The position numbers and the translations under genes are program-made. 62,518 bases of DNA from Kutzneria sp036403095 (lineage in GTDB: Bacteria > Actinomycetota > Actinomycetes > Mycobacteriales > Pseudonocardiaceae), in NCBI GenBank assembly GCA_036403095.1, contig DASWRQ010000100.1, forward strand, positions 1 to 62,518, in the 5' to 3' direction. A model generated the notes under the pieces. It searched no databases, was not told where the DNA came from, and worked only from the letters and a program-made list of their open reading frames with translations. How positions within the stretch are numbered: the first letter of the stretch is position 1; each line of letters starts with the position of its first letter. Positions 50,980 to 58,424 of the stretch are shown one piece after another.

Positions 50980-51690
50980 GTGCATGTTCATCCGTCGGCC
51001 GTCGTCGCGCCCGAGGCCGAGCTGGCTGACGACGTTGTCATCGGTCCGTACGCGGTGGTGCACGGCTGCGTGCGCCTCGCCGCCGGCGTGCGCGTTGACT
51101 CGCATGCCGTGCTGGGCGGGGATCCGCAGGACCTGGCCTTCACCGGCGGCCCGACCGCGGTGGAGGTCGGCCCGGACACGGTGATCCGCGAGGCGGCGAT
51201 CGTGCACCGGTCGACCACGTCGACGCCGACCCGGATCGGGGCCGGTTGCGTGATCATGGGGCAGACCCACGTGGCCCACGACTGCCAGCTCGGCGACGGC
51301 GTGGTGGTGTCCCAGGCGGTGTCGCTCGGCGGGCACGTTGCCGTCGACGACGGGGCCGTCATCGGCGGCCTGTGCCTGGTGCAGCAGCATGTTCGCATCG
51401 GCCGGCAGGCCGTGGTCGGCGCGATGTCCAAGGTGACAAGGGACGTGCTGCCGTTCTGCGGCGTCGACGGCAACCCGGCGGCGCACCGGGCGTTGAACGT
51501 GATGGGGTTGAAGCGATCCGGCATGCCCCCGGCCGACTACCGCGCGCTGCGGCACGTGTTCGACCTGTTACGCGACGGGCACGAGCTGGACTCGTGGGCC
51601 GACGGGCCGGTCGCGCAGCTGGTGGAGTTCCTGGCCGGCCCGTCCCGCCGCGGCATCAGCCCGTTTCGGCATGGCGGCGAGGCGGTCTGA
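50980..51690 (+). CDS. LpxA-like left-handed beta-helix acyltransferase
   Basis: A hexapeptide-repeat protein of 236 residues closely resembling acyl-ACP:UDP-GlcNAc O-acyltransferases. It shows VHVHPSAVVAPEAELADDV at the N-terminus, HAVLGGDPQDLAFTG, and the catalytic His in QTHVAHDCQLGDG (LpxA H125 equivalent). The C-terminal helical region (NVMGLKRSGMPPADYRALRHVF) is also LpxA-like. Lipid A is not expected in this organism, so a different acyl or sugar acceptor is implied. GTG at 50980 has GGGTGGGG upstream; GTG at 50968 is the alternative. Its 3' end overlaps the convergent FMO gene by 35 bases. Confidence 0.85.
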   Translation: MHVHPSAVVAPEAELADDVVIGPYAVVHGCVRLAAGVRVDSHAVLGGDPQDLAFTGGPTAVEVGPDTVIREAAIVHRSTTSTPTRIGAGCVIMGQTHVAHDCQLGDGVVVSQAVSLGGHVAVDDGAVIGGLCLVQQHVRIGRQAVVGAMSKVTRDVLPFCGVDGNPAAHRALNVMGLKRSGMPPADYRALRHVFDLLRDGHELDSWADGPVAQLVEFLAGPSRRGISPFRHGGEAV

Positions 51691-53128
51691 CCGCCCCTTG
51701 GGACAGCCGGGACAGCACCTTCGGGGTGACGGCGGCGTAGTTCGACGGGTCCACCGGGTTGAGCCACTGGGAGGCGCGCCTCAGCGCCGGGATGTTGGCG
51801 TCCAGGTCGTCCAGCATCTCGTCGATGTTGTGCAGCGAGAACGGGATGATCTTCGTGCCGCGGCAGTGGTGGCCGTCGGTGGCGACGTCCATGAACGCCA
51901 GCTGGTCGTGAATCGCCTGCCGCATCCGGTCTTCCGGCGGCAGGCCGATCGCGCCGGCCAGGTCGGCGGCGATCCACACGGCCGCCATCTCGGCGTTCAG
52001 CGGGCTGAAGAACGACGAGTTGTAGCCGTTGAAATACAGCCCCGGCACGGAAACCGGCCGAATCTGCCGGTACAGCCGGAAGTTGCCGCGCTCGTCGAAC
52101 AGCTCCTGCTGAACTTCAGCCGGCAGGAACGGCACGCCCTGGCGGAAACCCGTGGCGCAGACGACCAGATCGGCCGGCAGCGCGGTGCCGTCCTGTAGTT
52201 CCGCCATCGGCGAGCCCGCTCGGGTGAACAGGCGACTGATGGTGGTGTTGCGGCGCACGGTGATCGTGCCGTCGGCGACGCCCTCGAAGAATCCCTCGGT
52301 GACCAGGCCGATCGCGCCCTTGACGATGTCCTCCAGCTGCCCCGGCGGCACCAGGTCGAGCGCGCGCAACCCGAACTGCCGCACCGACACCATTCCGACG
52401 GAGTTGAGCATCCGTCGCCGCAGGCCGTTGCCCGGCCCGTGCAGGAACCGCTCGACGCCGCGCAGCCGCAGATATCGGAACAGCGCCTCGCCCATTCGGG
52501 TCAACAGCAGCATCTTGAAGTTCACCTTGCCGCCGATCAGCCGCGGCACCTTCCACAGCAGCTGCCGCGCGATCACGTCGGTGCTGGCCGCCACCTTGCT
52601 CACCGGCACGGTCACGTCGCAGGCCGACTTGCCGTAACCGACGACCAGGACGTGCTTGCCGCGCGCCGCCTCGACATCGTGGAACTCGGTGGCCGCGCAG
52701 ACCCGCCCCGAAAAGTCCTTCAGGCCAGGGAATTCCGGCACGGCCGGCGCGCAGAACACGCCGTTGGCCACCACCAGCCGGTTGTAGAGTTCGCCGTCCA
52801 CGCTCCATTGCTCGCCGCACGGCCGGGCGTCGTTGATCTCCGTGTTCAGCCGCACGTCGATCCCGAACCTCGTGGCGTACGCGGCGAAGTACGCCTGCAC
52901 CTGCGCGCCGTCCGGCCATTCCGGATAGTCGGCCGGCATCGGGAAGTCCGACAGCGAGTACTGCGCCTTGGGGCTCTGCGTCGTCACGCCCGGGTAGCGG
53001 CGGCTGCGGCTCCACACCCCGCCGACGTCCGGCGCCTTGTCGTAGACGACCGCCTCGTGCCCGGCCTGCGTCAGCACCTTGGCCGTCGCCAGCCCGGCCA
53101 CGCCGGCCCCGATGACCGCGACGCGCAT
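51656..53128 (-). CDS. Flavin-containing monooxygenase (FMO/Baeyer-Villiger type)
   Basis: Flavoprotein monooxygenase of 490 residues. FAD motif VIGAGVAGLATAK (5-17), substrate/flavin segment GGVWSRSRRYPGVTTQSP, NADPH motif VLVVGYGKSACD, and the late ATG motif VVCATGFRQG. The FMO fingerprint FxGxxxHxxxF reads FSGRVCAATEF, i.e. Ala replaces the conserved His, which could alter NADPH oxidase control. It likely oxygenates a ketone or aromatic side chain. It is translated right after the cupin gene (two bases between), upstream of which an IclR palindrome lies. Confidence 0.88.
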   Translation of the reverse strand: MRVAVIGAGVAGLATAKVLTQAGHEAVVYDKAPDVGGVWSRSRRYPGVTTQSPKAQYSLSDFPMPADYPEWPDGAQVQAYFAAYATRFGIDVRLNTEINDARPCGEQWSVDGELYNRLVVANGVFCAPAVPEFPGLKDFSGRVCAATEFHDVEAARGKHVLVVGYGKSACDVTVPVSKVAASTDVIARQLLWKVPRLIGGKVNFKMLLLTRMGEALFRYLRLRGVERFLHGPGNGLRRRMLNSVGMVSVRQFGLRALDLVPPGQLEDIVKGAIGLVTEGFFEGVADGTITVRRNTTISRLFTRAGSPMAELQDGTALPADLVVCATGFRQGVPFLPAEVQQELFDERGNFRLYRQIRPVSVPGLYFNGYNSSFFSPLNAEMAAVWIAADLAGAIGLPPEDRMRQAIHDQLAFMDVATDGHHCRGTKIIPFSLHNIDEMLDDLDANIPALRRASQWLNPVDPSNYAAVTPKVLSRLSQGAVRPPRRHAETG

Positions 53129-53130
53129 CG

Positions 53131-53583
53131 TCAGCTCACCTGCAGCACGATGCCGAAGTCGGCCATGATGCGCTTGAACACCGAGATGTCCTTCGGCCCC
53201 GGCGGCAGGTCGGCCAGCGCCTGGTAGTAGTCCTCGAGACCGGCCGGCGACACCACGGAGATCACGCGTGCCTCCTCGTTCGAGGAGTTGCGGAAGGTAT
53301 GTACGACATCGCGCGGCAGGAACAGGTAGTCGCCCTGCTCCAGCACGTAGTCCTCGCCGCCGAGCGTGACGTCCAGACGCCCGGCCAGGCAGAGGAACGA
53401 CTCGTCCTCGCGGGTGTGCAGGTGCGGCGGCGGGCCGTCGGTCTCGCCAGGCACCGTATACTCGAACAACGAGTACGCGCCGTGGGTGGACTCGCCGTTG
53501 GTCTTCATCGTGATGCCGAGCCCGATGGCCGGGATCTGGCGTCCGAGCCGGTTCCGGAGCAGGTAGCCGCCGCCCAGAGTCAC
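53131..53583 (-). CDS. Cupin-domain protein (quercetinase-like)
   Basis: A 150-residue single-domain cupin. The metal-binding motifs are visible: PPPHLHTREDESFLCLAGRLDV (motif 1, H-x-H and Glu) and LFLPRDVVHTFRN (motif 2). It resembles small quercetin-dioxygenase-like or stabilising cupins of aromatic catabolic operons. It is the first gene of the cupin-FMO operon, with an IclR-type palindrome 67 bases upstream of its start. Whether it is an enzyme or accessory protein is unknown. Confidence 0.85.
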   Translation of the reverse strand: MTLGGGYLLRNRLGRQIPAIGLGITMKTNGESTHGAYSLFEYTVPGETDGPPPHLHTREDESFLCLAGRLDVTLGGEDYVLEQGDYLFLPRDVVHTFRNSSNEEARVISVVSPAGLEDYYQALADLPPGPKDISVFKRIMADFGIVLQVS

Positions 53584-53649
53584 CGTCGCCTCCCTTGGTG
53601 GGTGTGGGATTTCAGCCTGTCGGCGGCGCCGGGGAGACGCAATCTCGGA

Positions 53650-53664
53650 TCCCGCTCAGCGGGA
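53650..53664. promoter_or_regulatory. IclR-type palindrome upstream of cupin-FMO operon (at iclR stop)
   Basis: TCCCGCT-C-AGCGGGA is a perfect 7-1-7 inverted repeat. It overlaps the last codons and stop of the iclR gene and lies 67 bases upstream of the cupin start. It is identical in core to the site at the iclR start codon. Confidence 0.65.
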
Positions 53665-54411
53665 CCTGGCGTACGCCCGAGAGGCGGCCGCGGCGGCCAG
53701 CCGCACCGCCGGCCCGATCCGGTCGGCCCGGATGATCTTGCTGGGGCCGGTCACCGACATCGCCGCCACCACCTCGCCGAGCGGCCCGAACACCGGCGCG
53801 GCCACGCAGCTCACGCCGATGTTGCCCTCCTCGCGTTCGGTGGCCCAGCCCTGGTCCGGCACGGCGGTCAGCTCGCGCAGCACGGCCAGCGGGTTGGTCA
53901 GCGTGCGTGGAGTCCGGGCCGGCAGGCCGGCTTGGAGTACCGCCTGCACGGTGGCCGGCTCGGAGAAGGCGAGGATGGCCCGGCCCAGCGCCGAGCAGTA
54001 GGCCGGGATCGTGCCGCCGGCCTGCTCCAGCATGGGCATCGGCCGGTGCCCGGTGATCCGCTCCACGACCAGGATCTGGGTGCCGTCCAGCACGCCGAGC
54101 TGCACGGTCGTCTTGGTGGCGTGGTGCAGGTCCTGGAGGAACGGCAGCACGGACTCGCGCAGCTCGTGCCGGATCGGGGCCAGGCTGGAGATCTCGAACA
54201 GCCGGTTGCCGACCCGGTAGCGGTCGCGCGGCTTGTCCAGCCAGCCCAGTCGGATCATCTTGTCCGCGGTCCGGTGCACGGTCGAGCGGGGCAGGCCGGA
54301 CCGCTCGACCAGCGCGGCCAGCGTCAGCTCGCGGTGGGCGGCGTCGAAGGCGCCCAGCAGCTCGGCGGCCCGGTCCAAGGCGCCCATGCCGTCCCGCTCA
54401 GCGGGACTCAT
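53656..54411 (-). CDS. IclR-family transcriptional regulator
   Basis: A 251-residue regulator. Winged HTH in residues 10-70 (ALDRAAELLGAFDAAHRELTL; ERSGLPRSTVHRTADKMIRLG), then a GAF-like effector domain (ISSLAPIRHELRESVLPFLQDL; TVQLGVLDGTQILVVERI; IPAYCSALGRAILAF). It sits between the cupin-FMO operon and the SDR-cupin-hydrolase-dioxygenase operon and is the obvious regulator of both. The same palindrome overlaps its start codon and its stop codon. ATG at 54411. Confidence 0.92.
   Translation of the reverse strand: MSPAERDGMGALDRAAELLGAFDAAHRELTLAALVERSGLPRSTVHRTADKMIRLGWLDKPRDRYRVGNRLFEISSLAPIRHELRESVLPFLQDLHHATKTTVQLGVLDGTQILVVERITGHRPMPMLEQAGGTIPAYCSALGRAILAFSEPATVQAVLQAGLPARTPRTLTNPLAVLRELTAVPDQGWATEREEGNIGVSCVAAPVFGPLGEVVAAMSVTGPSKIIRADRIGPAVRLAAAAASRAYARSR
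54391..54407. promoter_or_regulatory. IclR-type palindrome overlapping iclR start
   Basis: GTCCCGCT-C-AGCGGGAC is a perfect 8-1-8 palindrome within codons 2-7 of iclR and 23 bases upstream of the divergent SDR start. It suits an autoregulatory site that also controls the dioxygenase operon. Confidence 0.7.
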
Positions 54412-54429
54412 CGTTGTCCCAGGCAGTCC

Positions 54430-55257
54430 ATGACGGCCAGGCTAGCGCTTGCCGTTCTGACTGGGGAGGCCGTCATCAGCACTCGAACAGCACTGGTCGG
54501 CGGTGGGGCCGCCGGCATCGGTCACGCCACCGCGGCGCATCTGCTGCGCCAGGGCCACGGCGTGGTCCTGGCCGGCCGGCATGCCGACACTTTGATCGCC
54601 GCTGCCGACAAGCTGCGCGCGGACTGCGCCGGGCCGGTCGACACGCTCGTGCACGACGTGGCCTGTCTGTCTGATGTGGACGCCGCGCAGACTGTGCAGC
54701 ACGTGGAGGAAGTCCATGGTTCCCTGGACATTCTGGTGCTCAACGCCGGCGGGCCGCCGCCGGGCGGCATCCTGGATGTGACGGACGAGCAGTGGCTGCG
54801 CTCGTTCGAGCTGCTGCTGCTCGGCCCGCTGCGTCTGGCGCGGGCCGCGCTGCCGGCCATGGCCGTGCGTGGCTTCGGGCGGGTGATTCTGGTGACCTCG
54901 GCGGCCGTCCGTCAGCCGCAGCCCGACCTGGCTATCTCCGTTGTGCTGCGGTCGGCGGCCACCGCTGCGGCCAAGCTGCTGTCCCGCGAGTACGCCGCCA
55001 ACGGCGTCACCGTGAACTGCGTGGCCCCCGGTGCGACCGCGACCGACCGCCGGGCCGAGATCCTGGCCGCCCGCGCCGCGTCGTTCGGATCCACTGTGGA
55101 CGAGGTGGCCGCCCTCGACACCATGGAAGTGCCGGCCGGGCGACCCGCTTCCGCCGACGAGATCGGCGCGGCGGTGGCGTTCCTGGCCTCCCGTGCGGCA
55201 AGTTACGTGAACGGGACCGTGCTCACGGTCGACGGCGGCCGGACGGAGACGATCTGA
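54430..55257 (+). CDS. SDR oxidoreductase of the aromatic-degradation operon
   Basis: Short-chain dehydrogenase of 275 residues from ATG 54430. The cofactor motif VGGGAAGIGHATA and NAGG are present, but the usual YxxxK site is replaced: the corresponding segment reads SVVLRSAATAAAKLL (Ser and Arg at the Tyr and Lys positions), so catalysis may differ, as in the FabG-like subfamily with a QPQPDL loop. A strong GGGGAGG site precedes an ATC at 54475 (codon 16) where the natural ATG would be expected (ISTRTALVGGG); ATG 54430 lacks a ribosome site. Stop overlaps the next start (TGATG). Confidence 0.8.
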   Translation: MTARLALAVLTGEAVISTRTALVGGGAAGIGHATAAHLLRQGHGVVLAGRHADTLIAAADKLRADCAGPVDTLVHDVACLSDVDAAQTVQHVEEVHGSLDILVLNAGGPPPGGILDVTDEQWLRSFELLLLGPLRLARAALPAMAVRGFGRVILVTSAAVRQPQPDLAISVVLRSAATAAAKLLSREYAANGVTVNCVAPGATATDRRAEILAARAASFGSTVDEVAALDTMEVPAGRPASADEIGAAVAFLASRAASYVNGTVLTVDGGRTETI

Positions 55258-55760
55258 TGGCCCAGTCCGGACCGGACTTCAGCATGGCCGATTTCCTCGG
55301 CGCGATCAGTGACACCGTGCGGCCCAGTGCGTTGCGCCCCATCGTGGTGCACGCCGACGACCTGGAGCGGCTGCCCGCCGACCAGGTGCACAACCCGACC
55401 ACGCTGGCCATCGCCGGCACGCTGCCCACCACGTCGTTCGAGATCTTCCGGCAGACCATCCCGCCCGGTCAGAGCTCCGACATGCAACGGCACCACCACG
55501 AGACCGTGCACTACGTGATCTCCGGCGCCGGGCACAGCGAGGTCGAGGACGAGACGGAGTCGTGGGCGACCGGCGATTTCGTCTACACGCCGCCGTGGAC
55601 CTGGCACCGGCACTACAACGACTCGGTCACCGAGCCGGTCGAGTTCCTGACCATCGAGAACTCCCGGCTGTTGGGGCTGTTGGGCGTGGGACGCCGGCAG
55701 AGCGCCGGACTGGTCTCCGTCGAGCAGGCCCGCGCGAGATTCGGAGGGGACCCGTCATGA
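55257..55760 (+). CDS. Cupin-domain protein of the aromatic-degradation operon
   Basis: A 167-residue single cupin. Metal ligands are likely the His cluster RHHHETVHYVISGAGHSE and the later TPPWTWHRHYN. It resembles cupins found near gentisate-type or meta-cleavage genes and may be an isomerase, dioxygenase-like or protective protein. ATG at 55257 overlaps the SDR stop; its own stop overlaps the hydrolase ATG (ATGA). The order suggests a role in converting the ring-cleavage substrate or product. Confidence 0.85.
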   Translation: MAQSGPDFSMADFLGAISDTVRPSALRPIVVHADDLERLPADQVHNPTTLAIAGTLPTTSFEIFRQTIPPGQSSDMQRHHHETVHYVISGAGHSEVEDETESWATGDFVYTPPWTWHRHYNDSVTEPVEFLTIENSRLLGLLGVGRRQSAGLVSVEQARARFGGDPS

Positions 55761-56644
55761 CGGCCCAAGAGAATTCTGCTCTGCCCGCACACATCTCCAT
55801 CTGGGACGAACTGTCCGATGTGGACCACGAGCTGCGGCACGTGAACGTGCGTGGCGCGCGCACCCGGGTGCTGCGCGCCGGCGCCGGGCCAGACCTGGTG
55901 CTGCTGCACGGAACCGGCGGGCATCTGGAGGCGTACGCCCGTGACATCGCCGGTCTGGCCGAGCACTTCCGTGTCACCGCCTACGACATGGTCGGTCATG
56001 GCTGGTCCGACCTGCCCGACCATCCGTACACGATCGACGTGCTGTCGGAGCATCTGCTGTCCCTCATGGACGCCCTGGGCATCGGCACCGCGCATCTGTC
56101 CGGGGAATCGTTGGGCGGCTGGGTTGCCGCGTGGACCGCCGCGCACGCCCCCGGTCGCGTCTCTCGGCTCGTGCTGAACACGCCTGGCAATATCGCCAAC
56201 AAGCCCGAGGTGATGGCTCGGTTGCGCGAGAGCACCATGGCCGCGGTCGCCGATCCGTCCGACGCCACCGTGCGGCCCCGGGTCGAGTTCCTGTTCCACC
56301 ACAAGGAGATGGTCACCGACGAGCTGGTGCTGCTGCGCCGCAAGGTGTACAGCCGGACCGGCTTTTATCGGGCCATCTCCAACACCCTGGTGCTCCAGGA
56401 CCCTGTGGTGCGGGCCGACTTCGCTTGGGATCCCGCCTGGGTCGGCAAGATCACCGTGCCGACGCTGTTGCTGTGGACCGATCACGATCCGACCGGCAGC
56501 CTGGACGAGGCCCAGTTGCTGCTGGAGTGGCTGCCGGACGGCCGTCTGCACGTGATCTCCGATGCCGGCCACTGGCCGCAGTGGGAGCAGGTCGACGAGT
56601 ACTTGGCCGTGCACAGGGACTTTTTGCTGGGGGAGCTGTCTTGA
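55757..56644 (+). CDS. Alpha/beta hydrolase, meta-cleavage product (MhpC-like)
   Basis: A 295-residue hydrolase of the C-C bond hydrolase type acting on 2-hydroxy-6-oxo-dienoate ring-cleavage products. Oxyanion region VLLHGTGGHLEAY, nucleophile Ser in LSGESLGGWV, Asp in WTDHDPTG and His in ISDAGHWPQWEQ form the triad. It is translationally coupled to the cupin gene upstream and to the dioxygenase gene downstream (TTGA overlap), consistent with sequential action on the dioxygenase product. Confidence 0.88.
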   Translation: MTAQENSALPAHISIWDELSDVDHELRHVNVRGARTRVLRAGAGPDLVLLHGTGGHLEAYARDIAGLAEHFRVTAYDMVGHGWSDLPDHPYTIDVLSEHLLSLMDALGIGTAHLSGESLGGWVAAWTAAHAPGRVSRLVLNTPGNIANKPEVMARLRESTMAAVADPSDATVRPRVEFLFHHKEMVTDELVLLRRKVYSRTGFYRAISNTLVLQDPVVRADFAWDPAWVGKITVPTLLLWTDHDPTGSLDEAQLLLEWLPDGRLHVISDAGHWPQWEQVDEYLAVHRDFLLGELS

Positions 56645-57570
56645 CCGAGATCATCGGCATGGTGGCCATGTCCCACTCGCCGTTCGCCACCCTCATGCCC
56701 CCGTCGCATCGGGACGAGCCCGGCGCCGCCTTCCTGGCCGACGCCAATCGCGTCCGACGGGCTGTGGCACGGCTTCGGCCGACCGCCGTCGTGGTCATCG
56801 GCCCCGATCATTTCCACGCCAACTTCTACGACGCCATGCCGCCCTTTGTGCTCGGCGTCGAGGAAGCCGTCGGCTTCGGCGACTTCGCCAGCCGGTCCGG
56901 CCCGCTGCCCGTCGCCTCCGACCTCGCCTGGGCCGTCCGTGACGGCTTGGCCACCGCAGGCTTCGACCTGTCGTTGTCCTACTCGCTGACCGTCGATCAC
57001 GGCGTGGTGCAGAGCTACGACATGGTGGTCGGCGACGTTCCGTTGGTGCCGCTCGTCGTCAACACTGCCGCCCCGCCGCTGCCCGGCATGGCCCGCTGCA
57101 TCGCCCTCGGCGAGACTCTCGGCGACGTGCTCCGCGCCGCTCCCTTGCCTGGTCGGGTCTTGTTGGTCGCGTCCGGCGGCCTGTCCCATTGGCTGCCGTC
57201 CAACGACCCTCGTGACCCGTCCGTGGTGGGGGAGCGCCGGTTGTCGGTGATTCACGGCCGCAAGGACGCCCGGGCCTTCGCCGCCGCCCGTGAACCCCGC
57301 GTGCGCGCCATGGCCGGCGACCCGTCCGCCCCCGTCAACATCGACTGGGACCAGTGGTTCCTCAAGCAGCTCGCCACTGCCGATCTCGCCCCCGTCGCCG
57401 CCCTCGGCGACGTCGGCCTGGAGACCCGGGCCGGCACCGGCGGGCACGAGATCCGCAGCTGGCTCATCGCGGCCGCCGCCGTGCGGGCGCCGCTGGTGTG
57501 GACCAGCTACGAGCCCGTGCCCGAGTGGATCACCGGCATGGGCATCGGCACCACGTTCCCGGTCGACTAG
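56641..57570 (+). CDS. Class III extradiol ring-cleavage dioxygenase (MhpB/LigB-like)
   Basis: Fe(II) dioxygenase of 309 residues cleaving a catechol-type ring in meta position. TTG at 56641 overlaps the hydrolase stop and gives TEIIGMVAMSHSPF, the typical MhpB-type opening with an iron-ligand His. VVVIGPDHFHANFYDAMPPF holds further catalytic His residues, and LTVDHGVVQ and ASGGLSHWLPSN follow the family layout. The native substrate is probably a 2,3-dihydroxyphenyl compound formed by upstream steps, inferred from the gene set. Confidence 0.9.
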   Translation: MTEIIGMVAMSHSPFATLMPPSHRDEPGAAFLADANRVRRAVARLRPTAVVVIGPDHFHANFYDAMPPFVLGVEEAVGFGDFASRSGPLPVASDLAWAVRDGLATAGFDLSLSYSLTVDHGVVQSYDMVVGDVPLVPLVVNTAAPPLPGMARCIALGETLGDVLRAAPLPGRVLLVASGGLSHWLPSNDPRDPSVVGERRLSVIHGRKDARAFAAAREPRVRAMAGDPSAPVNIDWDQWFLKQLATADLAPVAALGDVGLETRAGTGGHEIRSWLIAAAAVRAPLVWTSYEPVPEWITGMGIGTTFPVD

Positions 57571-57579
57571 GCGCCTTTC

Positions 57580-58287
57580 TCACCACGGAATACGTTTGCG
57601 CTCCCGGAAGAAACCGCCGTTGGGGCCGTTGTCCGGCAGCGTGGCCAGCCACACCGCGGTGTCCGCGCCGTCGGCCACGCTCACCGGCGCACCGCCGCCG
57701 CCCATCCGCGTTCGCACCCACCCCGGGCACACCGCGTTCACCTTGACGCCACGGGGCACCGCCGCCGACACGACCAGGGTCAACGCGTTGAGCGCCGCCT
57801 TGGCGATGCCGTAGGCCGGCGGATACGGCACACCCTCGGTCATCGCACCGGCGCCCGAGGACACGTTGACCACGCGCCCGTAACCGCGGTCGATCATGCT
57901 CGGCACGAACGCCTTGGTGGTGCGGAACGCGCCCATCATGTTGATTTCCATCGACTCCGTGAACACCGCCTCGCTCACGTTGAAGAACGACATCGTCGGG
58001 TAGACGCCCGCGTTGTTCACCAGCACGTCGATCTCGACGCCGTCCGCGGCCAGCCGCGCGGCGCAGTCCCGCACGCTGTCGGCGTCGGTGACGTCGAGCT
58101 GCTCGGCCCGGGCATGCCCGGCCGGCGCGCCCACGTCCTTGAGCGCCGCCTGACCGCGCTGCTCGTCCCGCGCCGTCAGCACGATGTCGAGTCCGGCGGC
58201 CGCCAGCTGGCGGCACACCTCCAGGCCGATGCCCCGGTTCGCGCCGGTCACCAGGGCCGTGCGCCGGCCGTTCCCCTTGCGGCTCAT
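57580..58287 (-). CDS. Short-chain dehydrogenase/reductase (SDR)
   Basis: Classical SDR of 235 residues with a complete site: TGANRGIG, NNAG in LVNNAGVYPTMSF, Ser in VVNVSSGAGAM, and Tyr/Lys in PAYGIAKAALNAL. The end (GPNGGFFRERKRIPW) is typical for carbonyl-reductase-like SDRs. It is convergent with the dioxygenase gene (nine bases between stops), so it belongs to a different transcription unit. ATG at 58287, with GGGAGAG upstream. Substrate unknown. Confidence 0.88.
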   Translation of the reverse strand: MSRKGNGRRTALVTGANRGIGLEVCRQLAAAGLDIVLTARDEQRGQAALKDVGAPAGHARAEQLDVTDADSVRDCAARLAADGVEIDVLVNNAGVYPTMSFFNVSEAVFTESMEINMMGAFRTTKAFVPSMIDRGYGRVVNVSSGAGAMTEGVPYPPAYGIAKAALNALTLVVSAAVPRGVKVNAVCPGWVRTRMGGGGAPVSVADGADTAVWLATLPDNGPNGGFFRERKRIPW

Positions 58288-58424
58288 CGGTGCTGTGCTC
58301 TCCCTTGTCGGTGTCCCGGGTGCCAGCAGCATCATCGCGTGCCGGCGGGGCAACCAGAACGCGATAGTGCTGGTACTGCTGGTTCTCAGTTGGCCACCCC
58401 GGCTCCTGCGCCAGCAGGGAGGCC

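Noticed and set aside
50980..51690. LpxA homologue as sign of lipopolysaccharide synthesis
   Set aside because: All other genes indicate a Gram-positive actinomycete and no other Lpx gene is present.
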